Positions 22,967 through 34,747 of a stretch of 64,000 bases of DNA are shown piece after piece. The notes beneath the pieces are model-generated. The model saw only the letters and a program-made list of their open reading frames with translations, did not search any database and was not told where the DNA came from. This DNA comes from Selaginella moellendorffii (taxonomy: Eukaryota > Streptophyta > Lycopodiopsida > Selaginellales > Selaginellaceae). The stretch spans positions 2,840,819 to 2,904,818 of the forward strand of contig NW_003314272.1 in assembly GCF_000143415.4 (NCBI RefSeq). The letters are read 5' to 3'. How positions within the stretch are numbered: position 1 is the first letter of the stretch; the number at the start of each line of letters is the position of its first letter. Made by a program: the position numbers and the translations under genes.

Positions 22967-25424
22967 GTTCCTTAGTCCAACTTTTATTGGTGCTCAAGTA
23001 TATCACCATTGATGTTGGCATCGGAAGGTCCTAGGAGTGGGCCTATCCTGGAGGAGTAGCATGTCGAGAGGACATGGCTCTCCACTCAAGTTCATGCGTG
23101 AACTTGGGCACAATGTGGTGGGTAGAAAAGGGCCAATAATGGAACGACTTTGGGATCTTGGGAACAATATATGGTTTTCCTCAGAGAGTTGAGGATGTGA
23201 TCTAGATGAGCGTTTGACTCAGTAAATGGCCAATGTAGTTGTGGTAAACAACTAAAGTTGGGATCACAGGAAAGATAAAGACTCCAAAGCAATAAGGGAG
23301 TCACAAGATTTTCCTCATGTAGTTGAGGTTGGTGCTCATGAATGTGAGACCAGAAGTAATGACCGTGGGAGGTCAAATATGGAAGAGGACTCAAGTCCTT
23401 GAAATGGTAGCCGGGGCTACCTTTAATAAATGCTGGAACAACCCAAGGAGTTGGGGGGTGTACTTAGAGATGAGTTGGCATTCTCATCACATGGACAAGT
23501 AGTCCTAAGGGGTAGAGGTTGCCCCAGAGAACAAAAACAAGTGTCAGAGTAACACTTGTGAAAATAGTCCTTCTGAGTAGGACAGGAATGCAGGAAGTGT
23601 ATTCCAATGAGCTAGTGCCTCACAATTGGGACCTTACGGGTCTGTGGATTAACCAAGTCCAAAACTGCTGGATGACTGCAGTAGAGTCAAGGGATGGTCC
23701 TAAAAGGACTGATGGAAGCATTTGGACTGAGGTGTGTGGTACCCCACAAAGGATGGGGGGGGATCATAGGATCCAAGGATGAGAACAGAGGGTATCTCAT
23801 CGATGGCAAAATGCGCCATGCTAAAGTCGTGGGAAAGGTGTTCCCAAAAAGAAAACAACTTTGACACAAAGTTGTGTGTGACCTCTATGGTGCAGTGCTA
23901 ACAGATGGTTGGCATGAGAAAGAGCGGTATTGGTCTTGGCAAAGACTTAGACACAAAGAAGAAGTGTCATAGAGGTAGGCTCGTGAAGCCGATGGTGTGG
24001 AGACACTAAATGTGCCAAGGTGTGATACCTTGAGGCTATGTTGGTGGGTTCATGAGAACCCCTTGCCAAAGGAATCCCAATGAAAATGGGAATGGCATAG
24101 CCTAAGCGGCAGAGCATGCGGTTGGAGTGTGGTGACCCAGATAATGATGGAGGTGTGGAAGCACCAGCAATGAGTCGTAGGACTTGACAACTATGAGGCA
24201 ACTAAGCAAGACGTGCAAAATAATTGGTTAAATGGGTAGAAGGTAGCTACCCAAGCCTTCTTAATGGCATAGGGAAGTGGATGTACCCTTACAGGGGATA
24301 AGTTGCTTATGTTGCGATATAGTAAGTCAATGTCATAAACAAAAATACTCATTGTCAAGGAAGCCGTCATTGGGACACCCAAACACTCTAGAACACCAGA
24401 AGGTGGTGTTTGATGTCGCGAGGGCAGTAGATAAGGCCCAAGGGACTAAGTCCCTAGCGAATGATGGATAGTAGGTGCTATCCAAATGTCCAAGGTGGCG
24501 GAGACAGGAGAAGACTGTCTACTCGAATTGGACAAAGCCAAAAATGGAATTTTGGCAAGGCTCATGCAAAGGCCCGTAAACAACAATATAATTCCCGTGT
24601 GTGGGATTATAGAGTGAGCATACCTGGATTGAGGAACCACTCCCTAGGCTATCAGGTAGGTTCATCCCTAAGAATACTTGCTAAGGCATGATAGAAAGTG
24701 CAAAGCCATCCTCCTGGTCTGGAGGAGAATGACCGAAGAAAAGGTGTGAAGCCAAAAGCAAGAAGTAAGGGGATAAAACCGAACCATAGGAATCGAAGGG
24801 CATAACCAAGGTTGGTTATGCCAGCTGGGAGTGGAGAATCAAGTGCGGGCTCGAGAGTGTTGCCACTAGCAACCGTGATGCCATGGAGAGTCTAAAATAT
24901 GGAATTGTCCATGTTAGACTATATGGTAATTGGAAAGCTTGCAAAAAGGGAGGCCTTAGCAAGCTAAGGGACAGAGTTCCTTCAAGGTTCCCAAAGAGGA
25001 TTCTAGGTAGCTTAGTACCTAGAAAGACCAAGCGTAAATGGTTCAAGGAACGCGCGAAATCGGAGTGGCGCAGCAGAAGCGTGGTCTTAAAGCTTGCCAT
25101 GAGGCAAGGCTATCAAGGTTAGGGAAGTAGTTCCCGAGTGTTCAAAAAGAGGGCTTTGAACAAAAGTCAATGATCAAGGGCTTTCACGCTTGTGCAGGAA
25201 CCATGTTACAGTGGTCGGAGGACTTGCCAAAGCGAGATTGGCAAGTCAGGGGAACAAATACCCTAGTTGAAGGTGATAACTTCAAAAAGGGTGGGCCATG
25301 GGGCCAAGCATGGAGGAGTCCATGCATGATCACAGCCTTGTCAAGTGAGAGGACTTGGCAGTGGGGAGGAACTAGGTTTCTAAGCTGTGATCTATAGCGC
25401 GCTTTGAGTATAAGTTGGTGCACC

Positions 25425-25640
25425 GGCGTGGGGAGTCATGCCAGGCATCCTGGATGATGCCGTCCGTAGATGCATATACGGAGGTTGGGTTCGAGTCCCG
25501 ACCCTCTAGTGCTTGGGTTCGAGTCCCAAATCACTAGGGCATGGTGATGGTTTGGAATATGAGGACACTCATATTTCGGTGGTCATGGACTTTCAGTGGG
25601 GAGACTGGTTTGGGCACACCGCCAAACGAGGGATGCCTCG
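25425..25640 (+). other. Double T-arm-like module in L1 interior
   Basis: Two GGGTTCGAGTCCC boxes lie about 30 bp apart, each inside a short inverted context, followed by repeated GGACAC/CACACCGCC motifs. The same module is at about 6750-6900, reversed near 4040-4160, at about 63160-63310 and, diverged, in the chromovirus 3' region (38115-38290). The boxes match a tRNA T-arm/Pol III B-box consensus, but no full tRNA can be folded around them. Conservation across an autonomous and a non-autonomous family suggests a cis-acting RNA or priming role (inference). Confidence 0.4.
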
Positions 25641-27033
25641 GAGTCGTGATGCACGGTTAGATTGCTTAGTGTGAAAACTCGGCATATCTAACTTGAACGC
25701 TTTGGTGCAAGTGGCACCAAGGACGTGGTGAGTGAGATGGGGACACCTAATCTCAGTTGTTATGAACCCTTGGCCTTAAGGGCTGGCTTGGGTGCACCGC
25801 CAAGTGTGGGGGATGCCCCCAGGGTTATAGTCAACAATTTGAAGGTCTAGAAGACCAAGTACCTCTTGGCAACTCTAATAAGGTGCCAAGGTGAGATCAC
25901 TAGGTGATTGTATGGCCAAATAAGGACAAGGTCCTTGGTTGGCTAAGGAATGAAGTTCCTGGTTCAAAATGTTGAAATTGAACTGTTTAAGGTGGTGTGG
26001 CTTGGTTATGATGAGCAAGTGGGAAAAACACCTTAGGAAAATGAGCTATGTCATTGCGATGGCATAGTGTGTCCAAGGAAAGTAGTCTCTAGAGAGACCC
26101 ATGGGAGGGTCACAAAGTTGGGCCGTGGATAGAGCCCACTGCAGAAAATGCTAAAGAGACTTACTAGGTGTGAACACCCTAGTCTTGGCAGAGCAGAGCC
26201 TTTGCTATGGAATCAAAAGAATACCTCAAGGAGGGAGGTAGAGATTCGATGTTGCTTGGTGCAATAATCAATGGATAGGAGCAAAAGATGAGTGGCCAAG
26301 ATAGGGCCGTGGAATCCCTTGGAAGGAATCCAAGTGGCAAAGTTAGGCGAGGAACACTAATGTGTTGGATGCTAACAAATTGCGGGAAAGGAAGTGTGTT
26401 TCCAAGGATGGATTCCGAATTGCTCCGATTTGGCGAAAGTGGAAGCTCCAAGGGAGGGAGCAGTAAGGTAGCCAACTGATAAGATCATGAACAGCCCTAG
26501 CACAAAGTATGATGAATGGAACTTAGTGCCCAAGGTGTCATGAAATAGAAGAGAGGATGATGGTGCCCTCAAGTAATGAATTTCCTAGGATGGGGAAGTG
26601 GAGTTGCACAATATGTGCAATGCAAGGTGTTGGAGTGCCGAGGTGAGACATTCAATAGATGGAAATTGAGACTACTCAAGAAGGAGTAGTGGGATTGACT
26701 TAGAGAAGGGTCTCTAAGAGGTTTAGCAAGAACTAAACCAATAAAAGGAGAGAACCACTACATGTGGTCCAATCAGTCTCTAAGTTGGAAAGACTACCCT
26801 CCTTAGAGGATGGGCAAGGCATGGTCAGCCTTTGGTGTCAAACCATTGACGAATATGCAGAAGGCATGGTGAGCCTTCAATGTCAAACCATTGATGAATA
26901 TGGAGAAGGCATGGTAAGCCTTCAATGTCAAACCATTGACAAATATTGGCTAGGTGCCAAGAATGGAAATGGTAACACATGCGAGTGTTACTTTACAAAA
27001 TGGTTTACCGTTCGATGAGGACATCGAACTTCG

Positions 27034-27050
27034 TTTATGGGTGGTGGAGT
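27034..27050 (+). promoter_or_regulatory. L1 polypurine tract
   Basis: The segment ending GGGTGGTGGAGT directly precedes the 3' LTR. The same tract precedes the chromovirus 3' LTR at 38346-38362. It would prime plus-strand synthesis. Confidence 0.7.
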
Positions 27051-28876
27051 TGTGAGACACAAAATCCCTAGGCCCCAAAGTGGAGCCGGAAAGGGTGCCA
27101 CGTGGTAGTGGCTGAAGCGAGAGCCAAACAAGCATAACACGTTTGGACCAAAAGCTCCGACTTGAAAAGTCAAGAGCGGGAGTGGAACTCCCAACGAAGC
27201 GCTCGAGGAACGAGCACGAAGCGAGCAAAAAGCGAGGCTCCAAAAAGGGACCCAAAAGGACCAACACATGACACGTGGAAGTGTCCGAGATGGACTCGAG
27301 ATGGAGTCCGAGGTGGAGTCCGAGATGGAGTCCGAGATGGACCCGAGATGGACCCGAGATGGAGTCCGAAATGGAGTCCGAGATGGAGTCCGAGATGGAC
27401 CTGAGATGGAGTCCGAGGTGGAGTCCGAGGTGGACCCGAGATGGACCCGAGATGGAGTCCGAGGTGGAGTCCGAGGTGGACCCAAGATGGACCCGAAATG
27501 GAGTCCGAGATGGAGTCCGAGATGGACCCGAGATGGAGTCCGAGATGGAGTCCGAGATGGAGTCCGAGATGGACCCGAGATGGGACCCGAGATGGACCCG
27601 AGATGGAGTCCGAGGTGGAGTCTGAGATGGAGTCCGAGATGGGCCCGAGATGGACCCGAGATGGAGTCCGAGATGGAGTCCGAGTTGGAGTCCGAGATGG
27701 ACCCGAGATGGAGTCCAAAGTCGAGACCAGGACCAAGACCGAGACCGGGACCGAGACCGAGACCAAGATCGGGACCGAGACCGAGGCCGAGGCCGAGCCC
27801 AAGTCCGAGTCCGAGTCCGAATCCGAGTTTGAGTCCGAGTCCAAGTCCGAGTCCGAGTCCGAGTCCGAGTCCGGAGCCTGAGAGGGTGAAAGCCCAAAGC
27901 GTTCGTCTCCCAGACCCTGGGGGTTTGGTGAGCTCCAAAAGTATAGTAGGGGGAGGACTGCAGTGGAGCCAGCTTGGCCAGGAAAGGCCAGTTTGGCCCA
28001 GGAAGGCCGGACCCAGTGTTGGGTGATGAGCTGCCCACTGGGAAGTCCAAGACTAGAGTGAACACGGACCGACAAGCGGGGTAGCTTGGTGAAGTGTTCA
28101 AGAGCCGGCTCTAGTTCCCTCGGGAGATCGACTGGCCGATGCTCCCAGTCCAAGTGTGGGTGGCACTACCTACTTGGATACCTGTCGTGGCTCAATGGAA
28201 CCTCGCTCTAAGCCCATGGCTAGAGCACCTAAAGGCGAAAGGCGGGGAGAGTACCTAGGTGGCTCGCGTAAGGCCACGGTGTTCCGAAATGTTGTCCCAA
28301 AGGCCCAGACTATGGAAAGGAAGAGGAGCAGTCCTCTAGGGCAGTGACCAAGGACACAGTCGTGTGGTGAGGAAGTCCCAGAGGACCGTGGGGCTTAGTG
28401 GTCGGGCCTGTGGGCCTCGATCTAGTGGCAGTGTTGGCAAACACGGCTAGAGGCAGAAAGGGACTTAGTGGGGACTGACAGAGGGATATTGGGGAAGGCT
28501 ATTCCCCTTGTCGGTGGGCATCCTAAGGATGCTAAGGAGTGGATCTGAGATGACCACTCACGGATGGTTTGCCTAGTCTTGGAGAGCCAAGACTGTGATG
28601 CAAGTGGTATTGGACTACCAGTGTGGCGAAGGTGATTGGGCATGGCCTTAGCGTAACGGGCTGCCATGTCGGTGGTACCTTTGAGTGTCGGTCATGGGAT
28701 CGGACACGTGGAGCATTGGGACCAAGTGCAAATGTTGAGTGGCATGGATGCCATTCTCGGGACTAGCAAGTCCCAAGTCTTGGATTGGACTTATGGAGGT
28801 TGTGAATGAGACTCCTCCAAGTGGTCAGAGGTATGGTTAAGTGACTAAAGTAGAATGGAAAATTTAGTCACTTACA
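27051..28876 (+). repeat. L1 3' LTR
   Basis: 1,826 bp, with the longest GAGTCC/GAGATG array in the window (about 27285-27880). The extra length over the 5' LTR (1,690 bp) lies largely in the array, so it expands or contracts after or during insertion. The unique parts are near-identical to the 5' LTR. Confidence 0.85.
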
Positions 28877-29395
28877 TTGCGGTGCTCTTGACTTATGTGG
28901 AGTGGTGCCCCACTTAAGTATCTTGTGGCTCATTGATCCTCGCCCTTCCTAGGGGTTTGGGCCTTCCCTTCGGGATGGAAGTGGGGGGGGGGGGTTAGAG
29001 GTACCCATACCGGGCTGTTAGGCCATGGTATTTCACCCTGGCATCCCGAAGCAAGCGTTGCACCCAAGGCTTGGGATTTAGAGGGTCCCATGATCAAGTT
29101 TTGTTGTACCAAGGGATGTTAGGAACTTGGAGGCTTGGTGTGCTTGGCTGCGTGTAGTTGAACATTAAGTCCAATCTAACCCGAGAGGGGGATTAGGAGA
29201 GATTTGGGAATCCGTGGATGGATGGCTAATGCTCCGTTGTTCGTGCAGTAAATAACTGAAACCAAGTAGGACTAAGTAGGAGCTGGTACAATAAGCGAGA
29301 ACCTTGACAAGGGAACTTAGCTAAAATCTAAGGTAGTGTTGGTCGGATAAACGAGGTAAGCTAACAAATTGGAAAGGAAAATTTTGTGGCTTGCA

Positions 29396-30703
29396 ATACC
29401 TTTCAAACATCATGAACGTGTTCTTCCCATGTCTCCTTCAAGTGGATTAAGACATTATTGAAGAAGTCAGTAGTCACCTCTTATATATTATAAAGAACCT
29501 CATCCACCATCAATTAGAAAATTGCTAGAACATTGTTCAAACCAAATGGCATCACCAAAAACTCATATAAACTAAATGGTGTACAAAAAAAAATCTTGGA
29601 AATATACTCTTTAGCCATCAATATTTGCCAGTACCCAAAGCAAAATCAAACTTGGTGAACCAATAACTTATCCCTAGCTGATCTAGGAGATTAGCAGTGT
29701 AAGAAAAAGAGTATACATATGAAATAGTCACTTTTTTTAATGGATGGTAGTTGATATAAAAACTAATACTCCTATCAGATTTCGTTACAAGGTGAGGTTC
29801 ATATGTCCAAGGATTCCACAACTTTTGAATAACACCATTTTCCAAATTTCATTGATGTTTGTATGTAAAATCTTGATCTCCTTTGGTGACCAATGACGAA
29901 TAGGAACCTTGATTGAATGAGCATCCCTAATTAAAATAAGATGATATATTGTAATCTTGGCCCTAGATGAAAAGTCAAATTCGAAGAGATTAGCATACTT
30001 CTTCATGAGTCAGTGAACCATTGCAATGCAAAAATTGTTAAAGGGATTTGAAAAGGGAATAAAGGAATAAGATGGAAACATAAGAGGAATGAGGAGACAA
30101 AAGTGATGGAAACAAAAGTAGAAATAGAGAGATAAAGAAAAAATAAAAGTGAGAAGAATGAAAGAAAGATAAAAAACTATGAAACAATTATAGGAGAAGC
30201 CTCAAAGTTATATTTGGCATGATTATACGCAACCAATCTATACCAAGGATGAGGTTAAAATTTTGACTCAGCACCACCCTCAACGACAGAAGCTCAACCT
30301 TGAGATTGCCCACACATACAACTAGGTCTGCCTCGTTTCGTGCATATGCATGTGTATAGCTGTTGCCATATAAATATAAAAATTGGCTTTGCCACACAGG
30401 ACGGCAATGTGTGGCAATAGGCCAAGCAATAGAAGATAAATTCAAGTCTATATCAACTAATATAAAAAGAATAATAAAAAACCTTTTGTTATAAAAATGA
30501 ACTTGAAAAGTAAACATTGGATAAACTAATGCCAAATAAACCCCTTGATGATACTCTTGAAAAAAAAATGAATGGGTCATTGACTTATTCACATAAGAAC
30601 CCTTCACTACTCATGCGACTCCTCGTTTCCCAGAAGCATCTTAGGACGCTAATTTGGAAAATGCTAACAATACTGATAAGTGTGACCAACCTCATCATAC
30701 GTC
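29396..30703 (-). pseudogene. Old Ty3/gypsy protease/RT remnant, N-terminal half
   Basis: On the minus strand, 30607-30188 ends in a retropepsin C-terminal pattern (ILGIDWL), and 30006-29410 reads as RT: a PIRHWSPKE-like linker, then TKSDRSISFYINYHPL (cf. the RT DYR-LN region), FTKFD, and FLVMPFGLNN close to 29540. Many stops and shifts interrupt it. An AT-rich, non-coding gap lies between protease and RT. The downstream half is at 12878-13640. This is the oldest layer of the nested structure. Confidence 0.55.
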
Positions 30704-31787
30704 TGTGAGTGATTAAATTTTCCATTTTACTTTAATCACTTAACTACACCTCTAACCACTTGGAGAAGTCTCACTCATAACCTCCATAAGTCCTATTTTG
30801 GACTTGGGGACTTGCTAGCTTTGTAAATGGCATCTATGCCATATAGCCTTTGCACTTGATTTGAGTGCTCCACGTGTCTGATCCCATGACCGACACCCAA
30901 AGGTACCACTGACATATCAGCCCATTACGCTAAGGCTATATCCATTCACCCTAGTCACATCAATAGTCCAAGACCATTTACATCACAGTCCTGTCTCTCA
31001 AAAACTAGGCTATCCATACATGAGTGATCATCCCTTGACCACACCTTAGCACCCTTAGGATGCTTAAAGATATGGGGAACACTTTTCCCCGATGTCCCTT
31101 CTTCCATTTCCACAAGTCCCTCTCCATCCATGATTGTGCTCACCAACATTGCCACTGGGTCAAGGCCCAAAGGCTTGACTACTAAGTTCTATTAACCTCT
31201 AAGACTTCCTCACCATGTGACTATATCCTTGGTCACTATACCAAAGGATTACTCCTTTTCCTTTTCATAGTCTAGGACTTTGGGATGACCTTTCAAAACA
31301 CTGTGGCCTTATGCGAGCCTCATGGGTACTCTCCCCACCTTCCACCCTTAAGTGCCTTAGCTATGTGGCTAGAGCGAGGTTTCAATGAGCCACGCAAAGT
31401 ATCCAAGTATGTAGTGCCACCCCCGCTTGGATTGGGAGCATCGATTATTCGATCTCCCAGGGGAGCTAGAATTGACTCTTAAACACTTCACCAAGCTACC
31501 CCATTTGTCTGTCTGTATTCACTCTAGCCTTGGACTCCTCAGTAGATATATCATAACCCAACACGTGGGTATAGCCTTCCTTGGTCACACTGGCTTTTCT
31601 TGGCCAAACTGGCTCCACTAAAGTCCCCCCTTTACTATATACTTTTGGAGCTCAGGGTCTGGGAGACAATCGCTTTAGGCTTTCACCCTTGGACTTGAAC
31701 TTGGACTTGGACTTGGTCTCGATTTTGGACTCGGTCTTAGACTCAAGGACTTGGTCTTAGTCTCGGTCTTAGTCTCGGTCTTGGTGC
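30704..31787 (-). repeat. Antisense L1 LTR fragment
   Basis: Reverse complement of the L1 LTR from its 3' end (TGTGAGTGATTAAATT on the plus strand) up to the array region (about 31690-31787), where it is truncated. Strongly diverged from the sense copies. Confidence 0.65.
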
Positions 31788-31987
31788 AACGTATGTACAT
31801 TACTCAATGTCCCTTAGAGACTAGTACAAAAGCAAATCGCTCATAGTGCTACTCTCTCAATAAAACCATCTTGCTATTTCCCACCTAATGGTGATCACTG
31901 CCTTTTAATTGGGGTTGCTACAATTGCCTCCTCTACAAAGCATCCAGTGCCAAATCACCTTGTCTTGCCTCTTTGACTACAGTAGCT
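31788..31987. other. Unassigned spacer between L1 fragments
   Basis: About 200 bp of low-complexity, AT-rich sequence with no relationship to other parts of the window that I can see. Confidence 0.25.
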
Positions 31988-32036
31988 TTACTAAGTGGAT
32001 ATATCATCACCCAACGCATGGGTATAGCCTTCCTTG

Positions 32037-33166
32037 TGTAAGGAACCAACTCGCCAAGGTGTCGTAGGCTAAAGGATCCCTGAAAACATGACCAAAATGA
32101 CAAAGAGTTCATCAGATGGGACCGAGTCGAAGATCGAGTCCAAGACCGACTCTGAGACCGAGTTCGAGATAGAGTCCGGGATCAAGTTTGAGGCCAAATC
32201 GGAGATCGAGTTTGAGACTGAGTTTGAGACCGAGTTTGAGACAGAGTCCGAGATCCAAATCGGGTCCGAGACCGAGTCGGAGGTCAAGTCCGAAGTCGAG
32301 TCCGAGATCAGGTCTGAGATCGAGTTCGAGATTGAGTTTGAGATCGAGTCCAAAGTCGGGTCCGAGATCAAGTCCGAGACCGAGTCCAAGTACTAATACT
32401 GGTCAAGGGGTGAAAGCCCAAAGCGTGCGTCTCCCAAGGGGTTCCAAAAGTATAGTAGGGATAGTGAGATCCAGGAACCAGTCTTGAATGAACTCTCTAG
32501 TGGTGCTTCCAAACTGAGTTGAGGTTGAGATTGGGGCCGAGGGGCCTTGGGTGGGAGTGCGCAGGGACTTGGGTGGTGCTGGAGGGGCCACCCTAAGAAG
32601 TGCTCAAGAGTAGCTCCCACTCTCGAAAGGGAAATTGACTGTGGTGCTCCCGGCTCATGTGGAGTGGTGCCCCACTTGAGTACCATGCGGCTCATTGGTC
32701 CTCGCCCTTCCTAGGGGCTTGGGCCTTCCTTCGGGATGGAAGTGGGGGGGTAGAGGTACCCATACTGGGTTGTTAGGCCACGGTGTTTCGCCCCAGCATC
32801 CCGAAGCAAGTGTTGCACCCAAGACTTGGGATTTAAAGGGTCCCATGATCAAGTCTTGTGGTACCAAAGGGGTGTTAGGAACCTAGAGGCTTGGTGTGCT
32901 TGGCTACTTGTGCCTGTGGGGAGTGTAGCCAAACCTTAAGTCCAGTCTAACTCAGGGAGGGGGATTGGGAGAGATTTGGGAATCCGTGGATGGATGCCTA
33001 ACGCTCCGTTGCTCGTGCAGTGAGTAGCTGAAACCAAGTAGGCCCAAGTAGCAGCTGGTACCATAGGTGGGAACCTTGGCGAGGGAACTTAGCAAAAGCC
33101 AAGGTAGTGTTGGACGGGTAGATGAGGTAAGCTGGCAAATTGGAAAGGAAAAATTTGTGGCTTACA
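32037..33166 (+). repeat. L2 5' LTR
   Basis: Holds a GAGTCC/GAGTTC-type array (about 32120-32395), the GGGTGAAAGCCCAAAG cassette (about 32409), a TATAGTAGGG box near 32450 and a U5-like part ending GGCTTACA. This copy lacks the long G run seen in other LTRs. Confidence 0.85.
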
Positions 33167-33167
33167 A

Positions 33168-33182
33168 TTTGGTATTGGAGCC
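33168..33182 (+). promoter_or_regulatory. L2 primer-binding site
   Basis: TTTGGTATTGGAGCC starts two bases after the LTR. It differs by a base or two from the initiator-Met complement TGGTATCAGAGC. Confidence 0.75.
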
Positions 33183-33225
33183 TTTTCCTCAGTTCTAACG
33201 AAGGATAGAGGCGGATTGCTGAGAG

Positions 33226-34440
33226 ATGGCAAAGGCAGGGCGGAAGCGAACCAAGGCGGAGACGAAACCTCCTCTAGAGCTGGAGCCTCCGATCGAACGA
33301 GAGGCTATAGATGTGGAATCCTTGCATGAGGAGGACTCCAGTGAGGAAACTTCCAAACAAGAGTCCAGTGGCAAGGTTCGGTCGTCCAAGGCTCAATTGG
33401 ACGTTCTAGAAGGACAATTGGCACAGACCAATGCCCTGCTGGAGACTCTCGTATGCAAGCTAAAGCATGACGAGAAGCGGAAGAAAAAGCGAAAGACTAC
33501 GGATGCTGGCAGCGCAGAAGGTGCAGACCTTTCGGTAGGGACTGAGGTAGAACCAAACAAGGTCGAACAGACCAAAGTGGAATCAGTCCTTCAAGTAGTT
33601 CCCAAGTACAAACCAAAGCCCCCACCGGTCTTCAAGGGAGTGAATGACTATAAGGTGGTGGAGGATTGGTTTTACGATATGGAGGATTACTTCCGAGTGT
33701 TGTGATTACCGAGCTTGGAGAAGGTCCCATGTGCAAAACCATACTTGGCAAATAATGCCAAGTCTTGGTGGAAAATGACGGAGGCCAACGAAGGACCGGT
33801 GGCCACTTGGGACATGATGAAGGCGAGGATCCGCGCAACTTACATTCCTCTGAATGCTACTTTACATCTAAGAGACGAGCTGAGTAAGCTGAAGTAGACC
33901 GGAACCATGTAGGAGTATGTGAATGGGTTTATGGCAAAGAGGATACTTGTCACAGACATGGGGGATATGGATGCGTTCCATGCCTTCATATCAGGTTTGC
34001 AAACCTAGGCTCGCGGTGAGGTGATGCGCTGGAACCCGACCAACTACAAGGAAGCGTTGGATGTGGCCATCAATGTGCATTTCAACGATAACCTGCAAAA
34101 AGGGAATGCGACAGAGTCGGGGTCCACATTTAGCAAAGGGGCCAAACCAAGGGGAACATATAGCAAAGGGAAATTCAAGAAGAGTTTCTCTAAGAATGAG
34201 TCCTTGGGGTTCCGAAAAGGCAAATCCGGTGGCCAGCGAGCGAGTACATAGGGGAGTCAAGCAAAAAGAGACAAACCCACGGATAAGAAGGTCAAGTTGT
34301 TTAGCAGCATGGGAAACACGTATGCTACAACTACAGTGAAGTGGGACACTTTTCGAGGGAATGTCCCTACCCGAAGAAGGCCAGAGCCAATATAGCCATT
34401 AAGTCGGGTGAAGTCCAAACTGAGGTATGTGATTTAGTCC
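33226..34440 (+). pseudogene. gag of the L2 chromovirus
   Basis: The ATG at 33226 follows the primer site. The first 160 codons have charged N-terminal sequence, an acidic segment and a coiled-coil-like stretch (about 65-95), then capsid (PPPVFKGVNDYKVVEDWFYDM). Stops: TGA at 33703, TAG at 33895, 33910, 34006 and 34249. A one-base shift occurs before a zinc-knuckle remnant at about 34315-34370 (CYNYSEVGHFSREC), in which the second Cys of CCHC is Tyr. Gag would form the virus-like particle and package RNA. Confidence 0.8.
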
Positions 34441-34447
34441 CTAGCTC

Positions 34448-34747
34448 ATGGTAGAGAGTCGTTCGCGACATCTACTAGCCCTCCAAGGGAAGCTCAGGGG
34501 TAGCTTTGTTAAGATCCTTATTGACACAGGTGCTTCAGATAATTTTGTGGCTGCAGACATAGTCCAGCAAGCCGGACTAACAATGCAGCGGCTGGGCGAA
34601 CCAAGGACTATAGAGTTTGTTCAAGGTAGCCAAAGCACCAATGAGGTACTTCGACAAGCGAGAGTCGAAGTAGGGACTTGGAAAGTAGACATGGATTTCA
34701 CTGTGTTGGACATGGCGGGATTTGATGTGATCTTTGGGATGGATTAG
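34448..34747 (+). pseudogene. Aspartic protease of the L2 chromovirus
   Basis: Retropepsin domain with the active-site motif LIDTGASDNF (about residues 24-33) and the distal FDVIFGMD motif. It ends in TAG at 34745, where the family normally has Trp (GMDW), so one G-to-A change explains the stop. It would cleave Gag-Pol. Confidence 0.8.

Larger units (their letters stand above)
21261..28876 (+). mobile_element. Full-length non-autonomous L1 LTR retrotransposon
   Basis: The complete 7,616-bp copy defines the family. The 5' LTR is 21261-22950, the 3' LTR is 27051-28876, and the 5-bp target duplication TTGCG is at 21256-21260 and 28877-28881. The primer site follows the 5' LTR (TTGGTATCGGAGC, about 22953) and the polypurine tract GGGTGGTGGAGT precedes the 3' LTR. 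The 4.1-kb interior holds no gag or pol, only short frames, so this is a large retrotransposon derivative (LARD) that needs proteins in trans. The LTRs differ in length mainly through the GAGTCC/GAGATG arrays. Primer site, tract, termini and a 3' module are shared with the chromovirus at 32037, its likely helper type. Confidence 0.9.
20654..29395 (+). repeat. Solo L2 LTR, split by a full-length L1 element
   Basis: Starts TGTAAGGAACC and ends TTGTGGCTTGCA, matching both LTRs of the chromovirus at 32037-39514. The flanks are ATACT (20649-20653) and ATACC (29396-29400), a target duplication with one change. Only one LTR is present and no interior, so it is a solo LTR left by recombination. The L1 element 21261-28876 lies inside it; without the insert and duplication the LTR is about 1.1 kb, equal to the chromovirus LTRs. 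It contains a GAGTCC-type array (20740-20985) and a G run at about 21027-21044. Confidence 0.8.

Noticed and set aside
24883-25122. The 79-codon L1 frame as a real conserved gene
   Set aside because: Present in three copies, but amino-acid replacements are frequent between copies; no sign of selection and no known domain.
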